Positions 8,472 through 17,103 of a DNA stretch of 64,000 bases are shown piece by piece; the stretch's first letter is position 1; the number at the start of each line of letters is the position of its first letter. Where the stretch lies: positions 1 to 64,000 of the forward strand of contig JAUIEP010000002.1 in assembly GCA_030428835.1 (NCBI GenBank). The letters are read 5' to 3'. The notes beneath the pieces are model-generated. The model was not told the DNA's origin and ran no database searches. It saw only the letters and a program-made list of their open reading frames with translations. The stretch comes from Gammaproteobacteria bacterium. Its GTDB lineage: Bacteria; Pseudomonadota; Gammaproteobacteria; Pseudomonadales; Halieaceae. The position numbers and the translations under genes are program-made.

Positions 8472-10058
8472 CGGCTGGTCTTCGTCCCCGGCCGCTGCTG
8501 GCGTGTCGTCTGCCCCGGCAGCCGCGGAATCCGTTTGGCCTGAGGCCTCGGCAGCGGTGGCTTCCACTGCGTCTTCCTCCTCACCCTCGGTCTCCAGCAG
8601 GCCTTTGGCCGCCAGTTTCGCGGCGAATTGCTCCTTGCGCGTTTCGGGGTCGACGTCGGAGAGGGTCGGTGTCTCGCCTTTCTTCGCCTGGGCGGCAAGC
8701 GCGGCCGCGAACTGTTCCTGCTTGGTCATTTTGCTGCCGTCGCCCGCGGGTTTACCTTCCTGCTTCCGTTGGGCGGCAATGGCGGCGGCGAACTTCTCCT
8801 TGTTGCTCAACTCCCCGTCATCTGCGCCTGCGGCGGTTGCCGCCTCGCCTCCCTGTTGGGCCTGTAGCGCGGCGATCGCCGCCGCGAATTGTTCCTTCTT
8901 GCTGAGCGGTTCGCCCGTGGCGGCCGGCGCGGCATCGCCGCCCTCGGCCTGTGCTTGTGCGCCGGCGGCTGATTGTGCTTTCGCGGGCTCGGCCGGCTCT
9001 TCCTGGTCGCCGCCTGCGGCGTCTTCCGCGGATTCGCCCTGTGCGGTCTCGTCGGCCGCTTCCGTGTCTGCCGCGGCCTGCTCAGCCTGCATGGCGGCGA
9101 TAGCGGCTGCAAACTGCTCTTTCTTGCTCAGGCCTTCCCCGCCTTCATCGGCGCCGGGTGCCGCGGCCTGGTCATCCGCGGCCTTCTCCCTGGCCATGGC
9201 CTGCGCGAACTGGTTCTCTTTCTTTCCCTTCTTCTTCTTCTTCTTCGCTTTGGCCTTGGCTGGTGCCGGCTCCTTGAGGTTGTGCTCAAAGCCCTCCCAG
9301 TGGCCGACCTCCTCGAGGCGCCGCTGCAGGGCGGGAAGGGGGAAGCCGACCGCGTAAACCTCCTCGGCATACTTTCGCGCCTGGCGGTAGCGCTTGAGGT
9401 CGGTCAGCGCCAGCGCCAGGTTGTACTTGAGCATCATGTCGCCGGGATTCTGTTCGATCGCGGTCTTGTAGGGTTCCACGGCGCGCTGCGGGTTGCCCAG
9501 CTTGTGCAGGGTGTAGCCGAGCAGCGCGTAGGCCACCGGGTCGTTGGGACTGAAGTTGATGGCCCGCTGCAGGTAGCATTCGGCCTGCACGCCCTTGCTC
9601 TTCTGCGGCCAGCGCTTGTGGCGCAGGCGGAACTTGACGGCGCTGTTCAGTGCGCGGTGATGGTTGGGAAAGGCGCGCAGGGTGAAGTCGATGTCGCCCA
9701 TCGGTTCCGTGGAAATACCCTTGATGAGGTTTTCCACGTTGCTGTCGAAGTGGTTCTCTTCCACGACGCGCAGCGGGCCCGCGTGCTGTCGCCGCTGCAG
9801 GTAGTCAAACGGGCCGGACGTGGGTTGCCCGCCCTGGCACGGTTTGCCCTCTGCCGTCTTGCCCACCCAGGGCGCCTTTACGCTTTTCTTGCCCTGCGCG
9901 GCCGCCTCGCCGCTGGCCAGCGCCACGCAGAGCGCGAGTACCAGCGCGAGGCACCCGGCGGTCCTGGATTGTAGCTGCCACACGTCCATATACCTCACCG
10001 TGTCTATAGTATAAGCCGGGCGCGTCGCCCGCCACCGTTTGACCACAGCGAGCGCCAT
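8454..10058 (-). CDS. Exported TPR protein with a repeated KEQFAAAIAA-type tail
   Basis: This 534-residue protein has three parts. The N-terminus contains a signal-peptide-like segment ending ALASGEAAAQ. The middle (about residues 120-260) has TPR-like helices, for example YALLGYTLHKLGNPQRAVEPY. After a poly-lysine patch, the tail carries at least five copies of a K-x-EQFAAAIAA unit near residues 310, 384, 418, 441 and 474, separated by Ala/Glu/Gly-rich spacers. ATG 10058 overlaps the upstream stop (TGATG), but ATG 9989, just before the signal peptide, is also possible. Operon position after the sulfotransferase suggests a role in polysaccharide export or modification. The function of the tail is unknown. 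Confidence 0.75.
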   Translation of the reverse strand: MALAVVKRWRATRPAYTIDTVRYMDVWQLQSRTAGCLALVLALCVALASGEAAAQGKKSVKAPWVGKTAEGKPCQGGQPTSGPFDYLQRRQHAGPLRVVEENHFDSNVENLIKGISTEPMGDIDFTLRAFPNHHRALNSAVKFRLRHKRWPQKSKGVQAECYLQRAINFSPNDPVAYALLGYTLHKLGNPQRAVEPYKTAIEQNPGDMMLKYNLALALTDLKRYRQARKYAEEVYAVGFPLPALQRRLEEVGHWEGFEHNLKEPAPAKAKAKKKKKKGKKENQFAQAMAREKAADDQAAAPGADEGGEGLSKKEQFAAAIAAMQAEQAAADTEAADETAQGESAEDAAGGDQEEPAEPAKAQSAAGAQAQAEGGDAAPAATGEPLSKKEQFAAAIAALQAQQGGEAATAAGADDGELSNKEKFAAAIAAQRKQEGKPAGDGSKMTKQEQFAAALAAQAKKGETPTLSDVDPETRKEQFAAKLAAKGLLETEGEEEDAVEATAAEASGQTDSAAAGADDTPAAAGDEDQPSGPGR

Positions 10059-10840
10059 CAGTTGCCCAGCAGGCTGCGCGCCTGGCTGCCGTCGATCAGC
10101 TGCTGCCGCACGCGCTCGAAGGTGTCAGTGGCATGGGCCATGTCCTGTGCGTCCGGTACAAAATCCTCGTAATCCGACCGGTCTTTCGTGATCGTCCCGG
10201 CCTGCATGCGCTCCGAGCTGTCGCCATCGCGCTCGCGCAGGCTGTGGCTCTGCAGTTCATAGTGCGGCGACAGCGGCGTGGCCAGTTCGAGCCACTCTCC
10301 CAGTTGCGGCAGGCAGCGTCCGGCGTCCTGTTTCAATGCTTCGGCATCCATGTAGAAGTAAGGCCGCCGCATTCCCCGGGCGAGGCGCGCCAGTTCCTCG
10401 ACGCGTTCGATGTAGTACCGGGTCGCGAAGGCCTCGGAGTTGAATTCGTGGCCCGGGTCGACCCTTGCGTACAGCTTGAGGATGCTCGGAACGACCAGGC
10501 GGGGCTCGCGCAGTGCGAAGATGACGTGGCAGCGCGCCATGTCCAGCACCCCGAGGGCGGTGTCGTGATCGTTGTGCAACACCTTGTCAAACATGTAGCG
10601 CGCGCCGGGTTTTACCGGGTCGTCGCGGAAATACAGCAGCTTCTGTCGCACCAGGCTCTTCCAGCTGTGATAGCCGATGTGCATCTCGTAGTAACCGCAG
10701 ATTTCGGGATTGGAGCCGAGAATATGGCCGAACAGGCTGGTATAGGCACGCATATGGCTGAGCAGGAAGATGTGCTGGCGCGGCAGCGCGATGGCCGCGG
10801 CTCTTCGAAATGTGGCGGTCAGGCCGGACATTGCTTTCAC
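10058..10840 (-). CDS. Sulfotransferase-like protein
   Basis: This 260-residue protein has an N-terminal LLSHMRAYTSLFGHILGSNP block, which resembles the 5'-phosphosulfate-binding loop of PAPS-dependent sulfotransferases. FALREPRLVVPSILKLY resembles the 3'-phosphate-binding motif. It probably sulfates a glycan or lipid in the cytoplasm, using PAPS. It sits between a GT2 gene (2-bp gap) and the TPR gene (TGATG overlap), forming a three-gene reverse-strand operon. Other P-loop transferases of related fold cannot be excluded. Confidence 0.7.
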   Translation of the reverse strand: MKAMSGLTATFRRAAAIALPRQHIFLLSHMRAYTSLFGHILGSNPEICGYYEMHIGYHSWKSLVRQKLLYFRDDPVKPGARYMFDKVLHNDHDTALGVLDMARCHVIFALREPRLVVPSILKLYARVDPGHEFNSEAFATRYYIERVEELARLARGMRRPYFYMDAEALKQDAGRCLPQLGEWLELATPLSPHYELQSHSLRERDGDSSERMQAGTITKDRSDYEDFVPDAQDMAHATDTFERVRQQLIDGSQARSLLGN

Positions 10841-10842
10841 GC

Positions 10843-11859
10843 TCAGCGCCCGTCGCCCTCGTCGCCGTAACCCGGGCGGAACATGGCCTGCACCGACAGG
10901 TACACGGTAAAGGCTAGCCAGCGCAGCGTGAAGCCGGAAAACAGTGCTTCGCGTGCGTAGTGCAGGGCGGGGCGGTAACGATTCTGTCGCGCCAGTATGG
11001 CGGTGGTGTGTTTCAGTTCGTAGATCTTGCCGCGGCGGCAGTGATTGACCGTCGCTTTCTTTTGCGCCAGGGCGATGCCCTTGTCGTAGACCCGCATCTG
11101 GTAGAGTTTTTTATCGATAGCCGAGGCCATGGTTGACATGTTGGTGCGTTTCGCCACGTCCGGGATGTTGTGCAGCGATATGTACCCGGTGCTGAACAGG
11201 ATCCGGTCGGCCGCGTCTACCGCCCGGATGTAGACGTCGCGGTCGTTCTCGTAGCGGATGCTCTCGTCCATGCCGCCGATGCGTTCGTAAAAGTCACGGC
11301 GAAAGATGCTGCAGTTGAGGTGGGCAAAGCCGTCGCTGAAGAACAGGAAGTCGGCATCGACCGCGTAGCTGTCGCCGTGATTGTGTGCCTGCGATTTCAC
11401 CTGCGGGATGAGGTCCTCGAGCCAGACATGTTTGGTCTGGGGTCTGCCGTCGGCGAACACCGCCCGCTGGTTGGCGTAGTGCATGTCGACCGGTATAGCA
11501 CTCGCCTCGATATTGGCATGTACGTTCTCGAGGTAGCGCTCATCGGTCCACTGGTCGTCATCGTCCAGGAAGCAGAGGTATTCGCCCCTGGCGTTTGCCG
11601 CACCCACGTTCATGCTGTAACTCTGGCCGTGGCCGTTCGGCCGGTGTTCCAGGAAGTAGAAACGGACCTCGGGGTGCTGTTCGCTGAGCGCCCTGTAAGC
11701 ACGCAGGTTGTCCTCGTTGGAGCCGTCGACCACCACGATGATTTCCTTGCCGGGGAAGGTCTGGTCCGCGACGGAGGCGAGTGCCACCTGGAACAGCTCC
11801 GGACGGTTGCGCGTGGACAAAGTGATCGAGAAAAAAGGGCGCTGTGCTGCGTCTGTCAT
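10843..11859 (-). CDS. GT2 family glycosyltransferase
   Basis: This 338-residue GT-A glycosyltransferase has the N-terminal block ITLSTRNRPELFQVALASV, the nucleotide-binding IIVVVDGSNED and the DDDDQW metal-binding motif. Later comes the acceptor-side stretch FRRDFYERIGGMDESI. The start is taken at ATG 11859, where the GT2 fold begins; a longer in-frame start would add 24 residues unlike the family. It is the first gene of the reverse-strand operon with the sulfotransferase and TPR genes. Confidence 0.87.
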   Translation of the reverse strand: MTDAAQRPFFSITLSTRNRPELFQVALASVADQTFPGKEIIVVVDGSNEDNLRAYRALSEQHPEVRFYFLEHRPNGHGQSYSMNVGAANARGEYLCFLDDDDQWTDERYLENVHANIEASAIPVDMHYANQRAVFADGRPQTKHVWLEDLIPQVKSQAHNHGDSYAVDADFLFFSDGFAHLNCSIFRRDFYERIGGMDESIRYENDRDVYIRAVDAADRILFSTGYISLHNIPDVAKRTNMSTMASAIDKKLYQMRVYDKGIALAQKKATVNHCRRGKIYELKHTTAILARQNRYRPALHYAREALFSGFTLRWLAFTVYLSVQAMFRPGYGDEGDGR

Positions 11860-12158
11860 AGCGTTCTCAATGGTGCATTCGGGCGCCGTCAATCGGCCTC
11901 TTTCCGGGCGTCCGCAGGCCAGGAACTCCATTCTAAAGCGTCTGGCGAAGGGGTGCGCGCGCTTTTTGTCACAGCGCCGGAATTTTCATGGGAACGTGCT
12001 CACAAATTAACGAGAAACTCCTGCAATACTGCTACAATTCCGGCCAAATAATGACCCATAACACGGGGACACGCGCCGGTCCGGCCGCGGGGAGGGTCGC
12101 ACGCCGATGCGCGATTGGCGGGTTCCTGGGGGCTTGACCGATGGGTCGTTTTTTCTAG
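11860..12158 (+). other. Divergent intergenic region upstream of the GT2 operon and the flippase fusion
   Basis: About 300 bp separate two divergent units. The part around 11990-12050 is AT-richer than its surroundings and contains TACAAT- and AAATAATG-like hexamers that could serve as promoter -10 elements. No convincing paired -35 element was found. No protein frame in this stretch looks real. It must hold the promoters for both directions, but exact sites cannot be assigned. Confidence 0.4.
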
Positions 12159-15100
12159 ATGTCATCACAGGAAATTGATCAGTCCAACCTGGTGGAGAGG
12201 GCGATGTCCGCCTTCCGCTGGGTTGCCGCGCTGCGCTTCCTGGGACAGGTGTTCAGCTGGCTGTCGACCATCTTCGTGATCCGCTTCCTGGCTCCCGAAG
12301 ACTATGGCGTAATGAGTCTCGCGGAGGTGTTCCGCACATTCCTCGTGCTGTTCTCGACCGTGGGGCTCAGCCAGGGCCTGATGAAGGTCCAGAACCTCAC
12401 CGGCCCGATGATCCAGAAGACCCTGGGCCTGCTGGTGGTGATCAACACGACGCTGTTCGTGCTGCAGTTCACCCTCGCGCCCTACGCGGCGGCGTTCTAC
12501 AACAACGAGGACCTGGAGAAGGTCCTGCGCGTGCTCTCCTTCACCTATCTCATCATCCCCTGGACATCGGTACCGTCGTCGCTGGTGGCGCGCAACCTCG
12601 AGCACAAGAAGACGTCCAAGATCACCTTCTTCAGCGATATCCTGGCCTCGGCCCTGACCCTGACGCTGGCGTTCCTGGGCTACGGCTACTGGGCGTTGGT
12701 GTTCGGCATCGTGCTGCAGGCCTTCTTCAACCTGTTCTGGTTCAACCGCCTGATCGAGTATCCCAGGCTGCCTGTTTTCGACGCGCGCGGTATGTCGGAG
12801 CTGTTCCGTTTCGGGCTCCTCGTCGCGCTGTCCGAGATCATATTCGTCGCCTACAACCGCGTCGACGTGGTGGTCGCGGGCAAGTTCTTCGACATTGCGC
12901 AGATCGGCCTGTACGGCGTGGCCATTCAGCTCGCCACCATGCTCATGATCAAGAGTGTGCCGCTGTTCAATGTCGTGGCTTTTCCCGCGTTTGCCCGCAT
13001 CAACCAGACCACGGGCGGCAGCAACGAGTACCTGCTTACCACCATGCGTTTCGCCAGCACGCTCATCTTCCCCGTGTTCCTCGGTGTGGCGGTGGTGGGT
13101 GAAGACCTCATCGGTATCGTGCTCGGCAGCAACTGGGTGCAGATCTCCACGTTGTTCGCTATTCTCGTGATCAGTGTGCCGTTCCGTATCCTCGCCTACC
13201 TGATTTCCCCCGCGATGCTCGCCGCCGACGGCGCGCGCGTGAACATGACGAACGCGTTCATTACCCTGCTGTTCCTCACCGGGGCGATATTCGCACTGCT
13301 CGATGTGGGCCTGAACGGCGTCGCCATTGCCTGGAGCCTCGCCTCGATGTGCATCTTCGCGCTCAACATGGTGCGCGGCGGCCGCCTGCTCTCTCTGCCC
13401 CTGTTGCGCGCATGCGCGACCTTTGTCCCACCGCTCGTCATGGCGTGCGTCATGTGTGCGGGTATCATCGCGGTCGATGCGCGTCTTCCGGGCATCGAGG
13501 GGTGGCTGGCGCTATACAAGATACCGCTGGGCGCACTGATTTATGTCGTTGGCTACTGGCTGTGCTTCCGCGAGCGCTGCAACGAGCTTATCCACGTGTT
13601 GCTGGACGGCGACATGGTGCCGGCGCTGACCATCGCCCGCTCACTGGCGCGACGTGGCGCCCGGGTGGACGTGGCCGCGCATACGTGGCGGCCCCTGAGC
13701 AGCTATTCCCGGCACTGCGCGCGGTACTGGCGCTGCCCCGACCCCATGGCGGCGACCGGGGACTACCTGGCCTGGTTGAGCGCGCATTGCGCAGCGCAGT
13801 GCTATGACCTCGTCATACCGGTGACGGAGCGCACGCTCGTCCCCCTGTCGCGCCGACGCGCCGACTTCGAGGGCGTGCGGCTTGCCATGCCGTCCGCCGA
13901 GAGTCTCGACCTTGTGCTCGACAAGTCCCAGACCATGGCGCTCGCCGAGCGCCTCGGGGTATCCGTGCCCCGGGGTGTGCGGGTTGCGTCGCTCGAGCAA
14001 CTGGACGCGGTGGCAGGGGACATAGAGTTTCCTGTCGTGCTTAAGCCGGAGCGTTCCATCGGCTCCGGTGAGGCCGGCGTCAGCCACCTGCAGGTGAGTT
14101 ACGCATTCGATCCCGCCGAACTGCGCGCGGGCTGCACCCATGCCCTGCGTTTCGGCGCGGTCCTGCTGCAGGAGTATTTCGCGGGGCAGGGGGTGGGGGT
14201 CGAGTTGATCGCCGACAACGGCGTCATCGCCTACAGCTTCCAGCACCGGCGCCTGCACGAGGTGCCGCTCACCGGCGGCGGCTCCAGCCTGCGCACCAGC
14301 GAACCCGTCAACCCCGCGCTTTTGGAGGCCTCGCGCAAACTCATCGAGGCGTTGGGCTGGCACGGCGTCGCCATGGTGGAGTTCAAGTTCAATCCCGGGA
14401 GCGGGGAGTACCGGCTGATGGAGATCAACGGGCGCTTCTGGGGCTCACTGCCGCTGGCGGTCGCCGCGGGCGCCGACTTCCCCGGCATGTTGCTGGACCT
14501 CGAGTTGCGTGGCGCGGTGCAACCGGCGGCGCCCTATCGCAATGGCGTGCTGTGCCGCCTGTTGTCGCGCGACGTGTCCTGGTACGAGGCGGTGCTGCGC
14601 GGTGGCGCATCGCCGCGCATTGTCACCCTGCCCACGCGCGGTGAAGTCCTGCGGGGACTGGCACAGTTCCTGTCCCCGCGGCATCGCTTCGATGTCCAGG
14701 CCATCGCCGACCCGCTGCCGGGGCTGGTTGATATCGGCCGCATCATCGGCAGCTATGCCGCGCGGCTTGGTACGCTGCTGCGCGAGCGGCGTTTCCTCGC
14801 CGCGCAGAAAAGGGCCTGGCGCAACGGCGAGGTGGCGCGGCGGCTGACGACGGCCCGCAGCCTGCTGTTTGTCTGCTACGGCAATATCAACCGCAGTGCC
14901 CTGGCGGATATACTCGTGCGCGGCTACGCCGAGGACTCCGGCTACTCCGTCGTGTCCGCCGGGTTTCACCCGGAGGGCGGGCGCGCCATGGACCCGGTGA
15001 TGCGCAGCCTGCTGGAGGCCGAGGGCCCGGCGAGTGAAGGCTTCGAGTCCACCGTGCTGACCCCGCAGCTGCTGGCGGGCAGTGACCTGGTGTTCGTCAT

Positions 15101-15317
15101 GGAACAGTCCCATTACGATCGGGTCACCGCGCTCTACCCGGGCGCCGCTGAACGCACTTTCCTGCTGGGAGCCCATGAGAATGCGGAGGATTGGCCCGCC
15201 GAGATACCCGACCCCTACGGTGGGTCGCGCGACCAGTACATGGCGTGTTACCGCAGGGTGGCGGGTGCGGTCGATCGCCTGAAAACCCATATCGCGAGCG
15301 CGGAGGGTACGGGGTAA
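12159..15317 (+). CDS. Three-domain fusion: polysaccharide flippase + ATP-grasp ligase + low-MW protein tyrosine phosphatase
   Basis: This single 1052-codon frame spans three units. Residues 1 to about 470 are a Wzx/MATE-like flippase with multiple membrane helices (opening SAFRWVAALRFLGQVFSWLS). From about 477 an ATP-grasp ligase begins, with FPVVLKPERSIGSGEAG near 630 and VEFKF...RLMEINGRFWGS near 745-760. From about 900 a low-molecular-weight tyrosine phosphatase follows, with CYGNINRS (CX5RS, Cys906) and the acid motif IPDPYGG near 1016. The flippase would move lipid-linked repeat units; such phosphatases usually reverse autokinase phosphorylation in capsule export. The fusion is unusual. 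Missed stop codons through sequencing error cannot be excluded, but no frame change is visible. Confidence 0.85.
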   Translation: MSSQEIDQSNLVERAMSAFRWVAALRFLGQVFSWLSTIFVIRFLAPEDYGVMSLAEVFRTFLVLFSTVGLSQGLMKVQNLTGPMIQKTLGLLVVINTTLFVLQFTLAPYAAAFYNNEDLEKVLRVLSFTYLIIPWTSVPSSLVARNLEHKKTSKITFFSDILASALTLTLAFLGYGYWALVFGIVLQAFFNLFWFNRLIEYPRLPVFDARGMSELFRFGLLVALSEIIFVAYNRVDVVVAGKFFDIAQIGLYGVAIQLATMLMIKSVPLFNVVAFPAFARINQTTGGSNEYLLTTMRFASTLIFPVFLGVAVVGEDLIGIVLGSNWVQISTLFAILVISVPFRILAYLISPAMLAADGARVNMTNAFITLLFLTGAIFALLDVGLNGVAIAWSLASMCIFALNMVRGGRLLSLPLLRACATFVPPLVMACVMCAGIIAVDARLPGIEGWLALYKIPLGALIYVVGYWLCFRERCNELIHVLLDGDMVPALTIARSLARRGARVDVAAHTWRPLSSYSRHCARYWRCPDPMAATGDYLAWLSAHCAAQCYDLVIPVTERTLVPLSRRRADFEGVRLAMPSAESLDLVLDKSQTMALAERLGVSVPRGVRVASLEQLDAVAGDIEFPVVLKPERSIGSGEAGVSHLQVSYAFDPAELRAGCTHALRFGAVLLQEYFAGQGVGVELIADNGVIAYSFQHRRLHEVPLTGGGSSLRTSEPVNPALLEASRKLIEALGWHGVAMVEFKFNPGSGEYRLMEINGRFWGSLPLAVAAGADFPGMLLDLELRGAVQPAAPYRNGVLCRLLSRDVSWYEAVLRGGASPRIVTLPTRGEVLRGLAQFLSPRHRFDVQAIADPLPGLVDIGRIIGSYAARLGTLLRERRFLAAQKRAWRNGEVARRLTTARSLLFVCYGNINRSALADILVRGYAEDSGYSVVSAGFHPEGGRAMDPVMRSLLEAEGPASEGFESTVLTPQLLAGSDLVFVMEQSHYDRVTALYPGAAERTFLLGAHENAEDWPAEIPDPYGGSRDQYMACYRRVAGAVDRLKTHIASAEGTG

Positions 15318-15381
15318 TGACAGGAGAGAGCGTATTCTCCCCGCTCGAGGATGACCGGAAGATGCGAAAGGTGGGAAAGCA

Positions 15382-16209
15382 ATGAGCGCACAAGCCCGAC
15401 GGGTCACCATGCGGCCGCGTTTTCATGGCGCGGATGGGGAGCGCTTCTTCACCCTGCAGTTTCGCGGCGCGGAGCCGCCCAGGGCGCACATCCTGTTCGT
15501 GCCGCCGTTCGTCGAGGAAATGAACCGCTGTCGCGCGCTCGTGGCACAACAGGCGCGCGCCTTCGCGGCACAGGGCTATGTGTGCACGCTGGTCGATTTT
15601 TACGGCACGGGCGACTGTGACGGTGAACTGGCGGATGCGAACCTGGCGCGCTGGCGCGACAACATCGACAGCGCCGTTGACAGCCTGCTCGCGGAGGACG
15701 ACCTGCCGCTGGTGCTCTGGGGACTGCGCCTCGGCGCGCTCATCGCGCTGGACTACGCAGCGCGAACCACCCGCGCACTGCGCGACATCATCCTGTGGCA
15801 GCCGGTGACCTCCGGCAAGCTGTACGTCACGCAGGTGTTGCGGCAGCGTGTCGCCAGCCTGATGGTGCGCGACCTGCCCCCGGAGACAACGAAGGAGATC
15901 CGCCAGCGCCTGGCCGACGGCGAGACTGTGGAGATTGCCGGTTATACGCTGGGTGGAGACCTCGTGGCGGATCTGGAGGCCATCGACACGGCAGCCCTGG
16001 ACGACCTGTGCAGCGGCACGGTGCACTGGCTGGAGCACGTGGTCGAGGAGGGCAAGGACATCGGCATCCCCTCGCGCAAGCTTGTGGAACAGTTGCGCGC
16101 GTCCCACACGGTCAATGTGCAGACCTTCTGTGACCCGCCTATCTGGCAGATCCACGAGCGCGACGCGGCGCCGCAACTGCTCGCCCTGTCCGCGGAGCTG
16201 TTGTCGTGA
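15382..16209 (+). CDS. Exosortase A-associated hydrolase 2 (TIGR03101-like), copy A
   Basis: This 275-residue alpha/beta-hydrolase-fold protein has the family landmarks ILFVPPFVEEMNRCRALV, DFYGTGDCDGEL and LWGLRLGAL. At the nucleophile elbow the sequence is G-L-R-L-G (Arg116), so the usual Ser/Cys nucleophile is absent. The same is seen in the second copy at 18622. It starts 64 bp after the flippase fusion behind a GTGGGAAAG ribosome-binding region. Its stop overlaps hydrolase 1 (GTGA). A structural or carrier role is possible instead of hydrolysis. Confidence 0.85.
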   Translation: MSAQARRVTMRPRFHGADGERFFTLQFRGAEPPRAHILFVPPFVEEMNRCRALVAQQARAFAAQGYVCTLVDFYGTGDCDGELADANLARWRDNIDSAVDSLLAEDDLPLVLWGLRLGALIALDYAARTTRALRDIILWQPVTSGKLYVTQVLRQRVASLMVRDLPPETTKEIRQRLADGETVEIAGYTLGGDLVADLEAIDTAALDDLCSGTVHWLEHVVEEGKDIGIPSRKLVEQLRASHTVNVQTFCDPPIWQIHERDAAPQLLALSAELLS

Positions 16210-17093
16210 GCGGCCTGCCGGTGCAGGAGCGCCCCTTCGTATTCGACTGCGAGGGCGACGACATGCTGGGGATCGTGCACCAGCCGGGGGCGCCCGCGCG
16301 CCTGGGCCTGCTCGTGGTGATCGCCGGCGGACCGCAGTACCGGGCCGGCGTGGGCCGCGGCATGGTCAGCATGGCGCGCACACTCGCACGCGACGGCTTC
16401 GCCGTCATGCGCTTCGATCACCGCGGCCTGGGCGACAGCGCAGGCACTTTCCGCGGCTTCGAGAACTACGCCGCGGACCTGCAGGCGGCGGTGGACGCCT
16501 TCCAGCGCGAGGTGCCGGAACTGGAGGGCGTCGTCCTCTGGGGCGGTTGTGACGCGGCGTCCGGCATCATGATCCACGGCCACGCGCTCAACGGCGTGGC
16601 CGCGCTGGGCCTGGGCAATCCGTGGGTCTACATCCCGGAAATCCAGGAGGCGGTGATGCAGCAGCACTATCGCGCGCGGCTCCTGCAGTGGTCATTCTGG
16701 CGCAAGCTGCTGCGCTTCGAGTACAACCTGCTGGATTACGCCCGCGGCGCCCTGCGCAAGGTCGGTGACCGCCTGGGGAGATTGACGCGCGCGGCCGCCG
16801 CGCAGGATGCGGGGGAGGGCGGCACGTTCGTCGATCGCATGTTGCGCGGGTTCCGCCAGTTCGACGGGCCCGTCCTGTTCGCGATCAGCGGCGAGAGTAT
16901 GGCGAGCCGCGAGTTCGACGAACTTATCCAGCGCGACCCACAGTGGCACGCCGCGTACAGCCGCCCCAATTGCCGGCGTGTCGATTTCCCGGCGGCGGAC
17001 CAGACGTTTTCCGACGCGGCATCGCGCCACAGCCTCAACGCCGCCCTGGCGCAGTGGCTGCGCGAGCTGTGCGGCGAGCGCGACCAGGCGTGA
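16206..17093 (+). CDS. Exosortase A-associated hydrolase 1 (TIGR03100-like), copy A
   Basis: This 295-residue alpha/beta-hydrolase-fold protein has the diagnostic IAGGPQYRAGVGRG and RFDHRGLGDSAG blocks. The nucleophile elbow reads WGGCDAAS, placing Cys115 in the nucleophile position. The expected catalytic histidine position (ADHTFS in copy B) reads ADQTFS here (Gln266), so this copy may have lost hydrolase activity. It starts at GTG 16206, overlapping hydrolase 2. Hydrolases 1 and 2 normally occur as a pair with an acyl carrier protein in XrtA loci; their reaction is not established. Confidence 0.85.
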   Translation: MSGLPVQERPFVFDCEGDDMLGIVHQPGAPARLGLLVVIAGGPQYRAGVGRGMVSMARTLARDGFAVMRFDHRGLGDSAGTFRGFENYAADLQAAVDAFQREVPELEGVVLWGGCDAASGIMIHGHALNGVAALGLGNPWVYIPEIQEAVMQQHYRARLLQWSFWRKLLRFEYNLLDYARGALRKVGDRLGRLTRAAAAQDAGEGGTFVDRMLRGFRQFDGPVLFAISGESMASREFDELIQRDPQWHAAYSRPNCRRVDFPAADQTFSDAASRHSLNAALAQWLRELCGERDQA

Positions 17094-17103
17094 CCGGCTG
17101 TAA

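Noticed and set aside
8973-9974. Forward open frame of 333 codons opposite the TPR/repeat gene
   Set aside because: It reads the complement of repetitive Ala/Glu/Lys codons and gives a compositionally odd Leu/Arg protein. The reverse frame has a signal peptide, TPRs and operon coupling.
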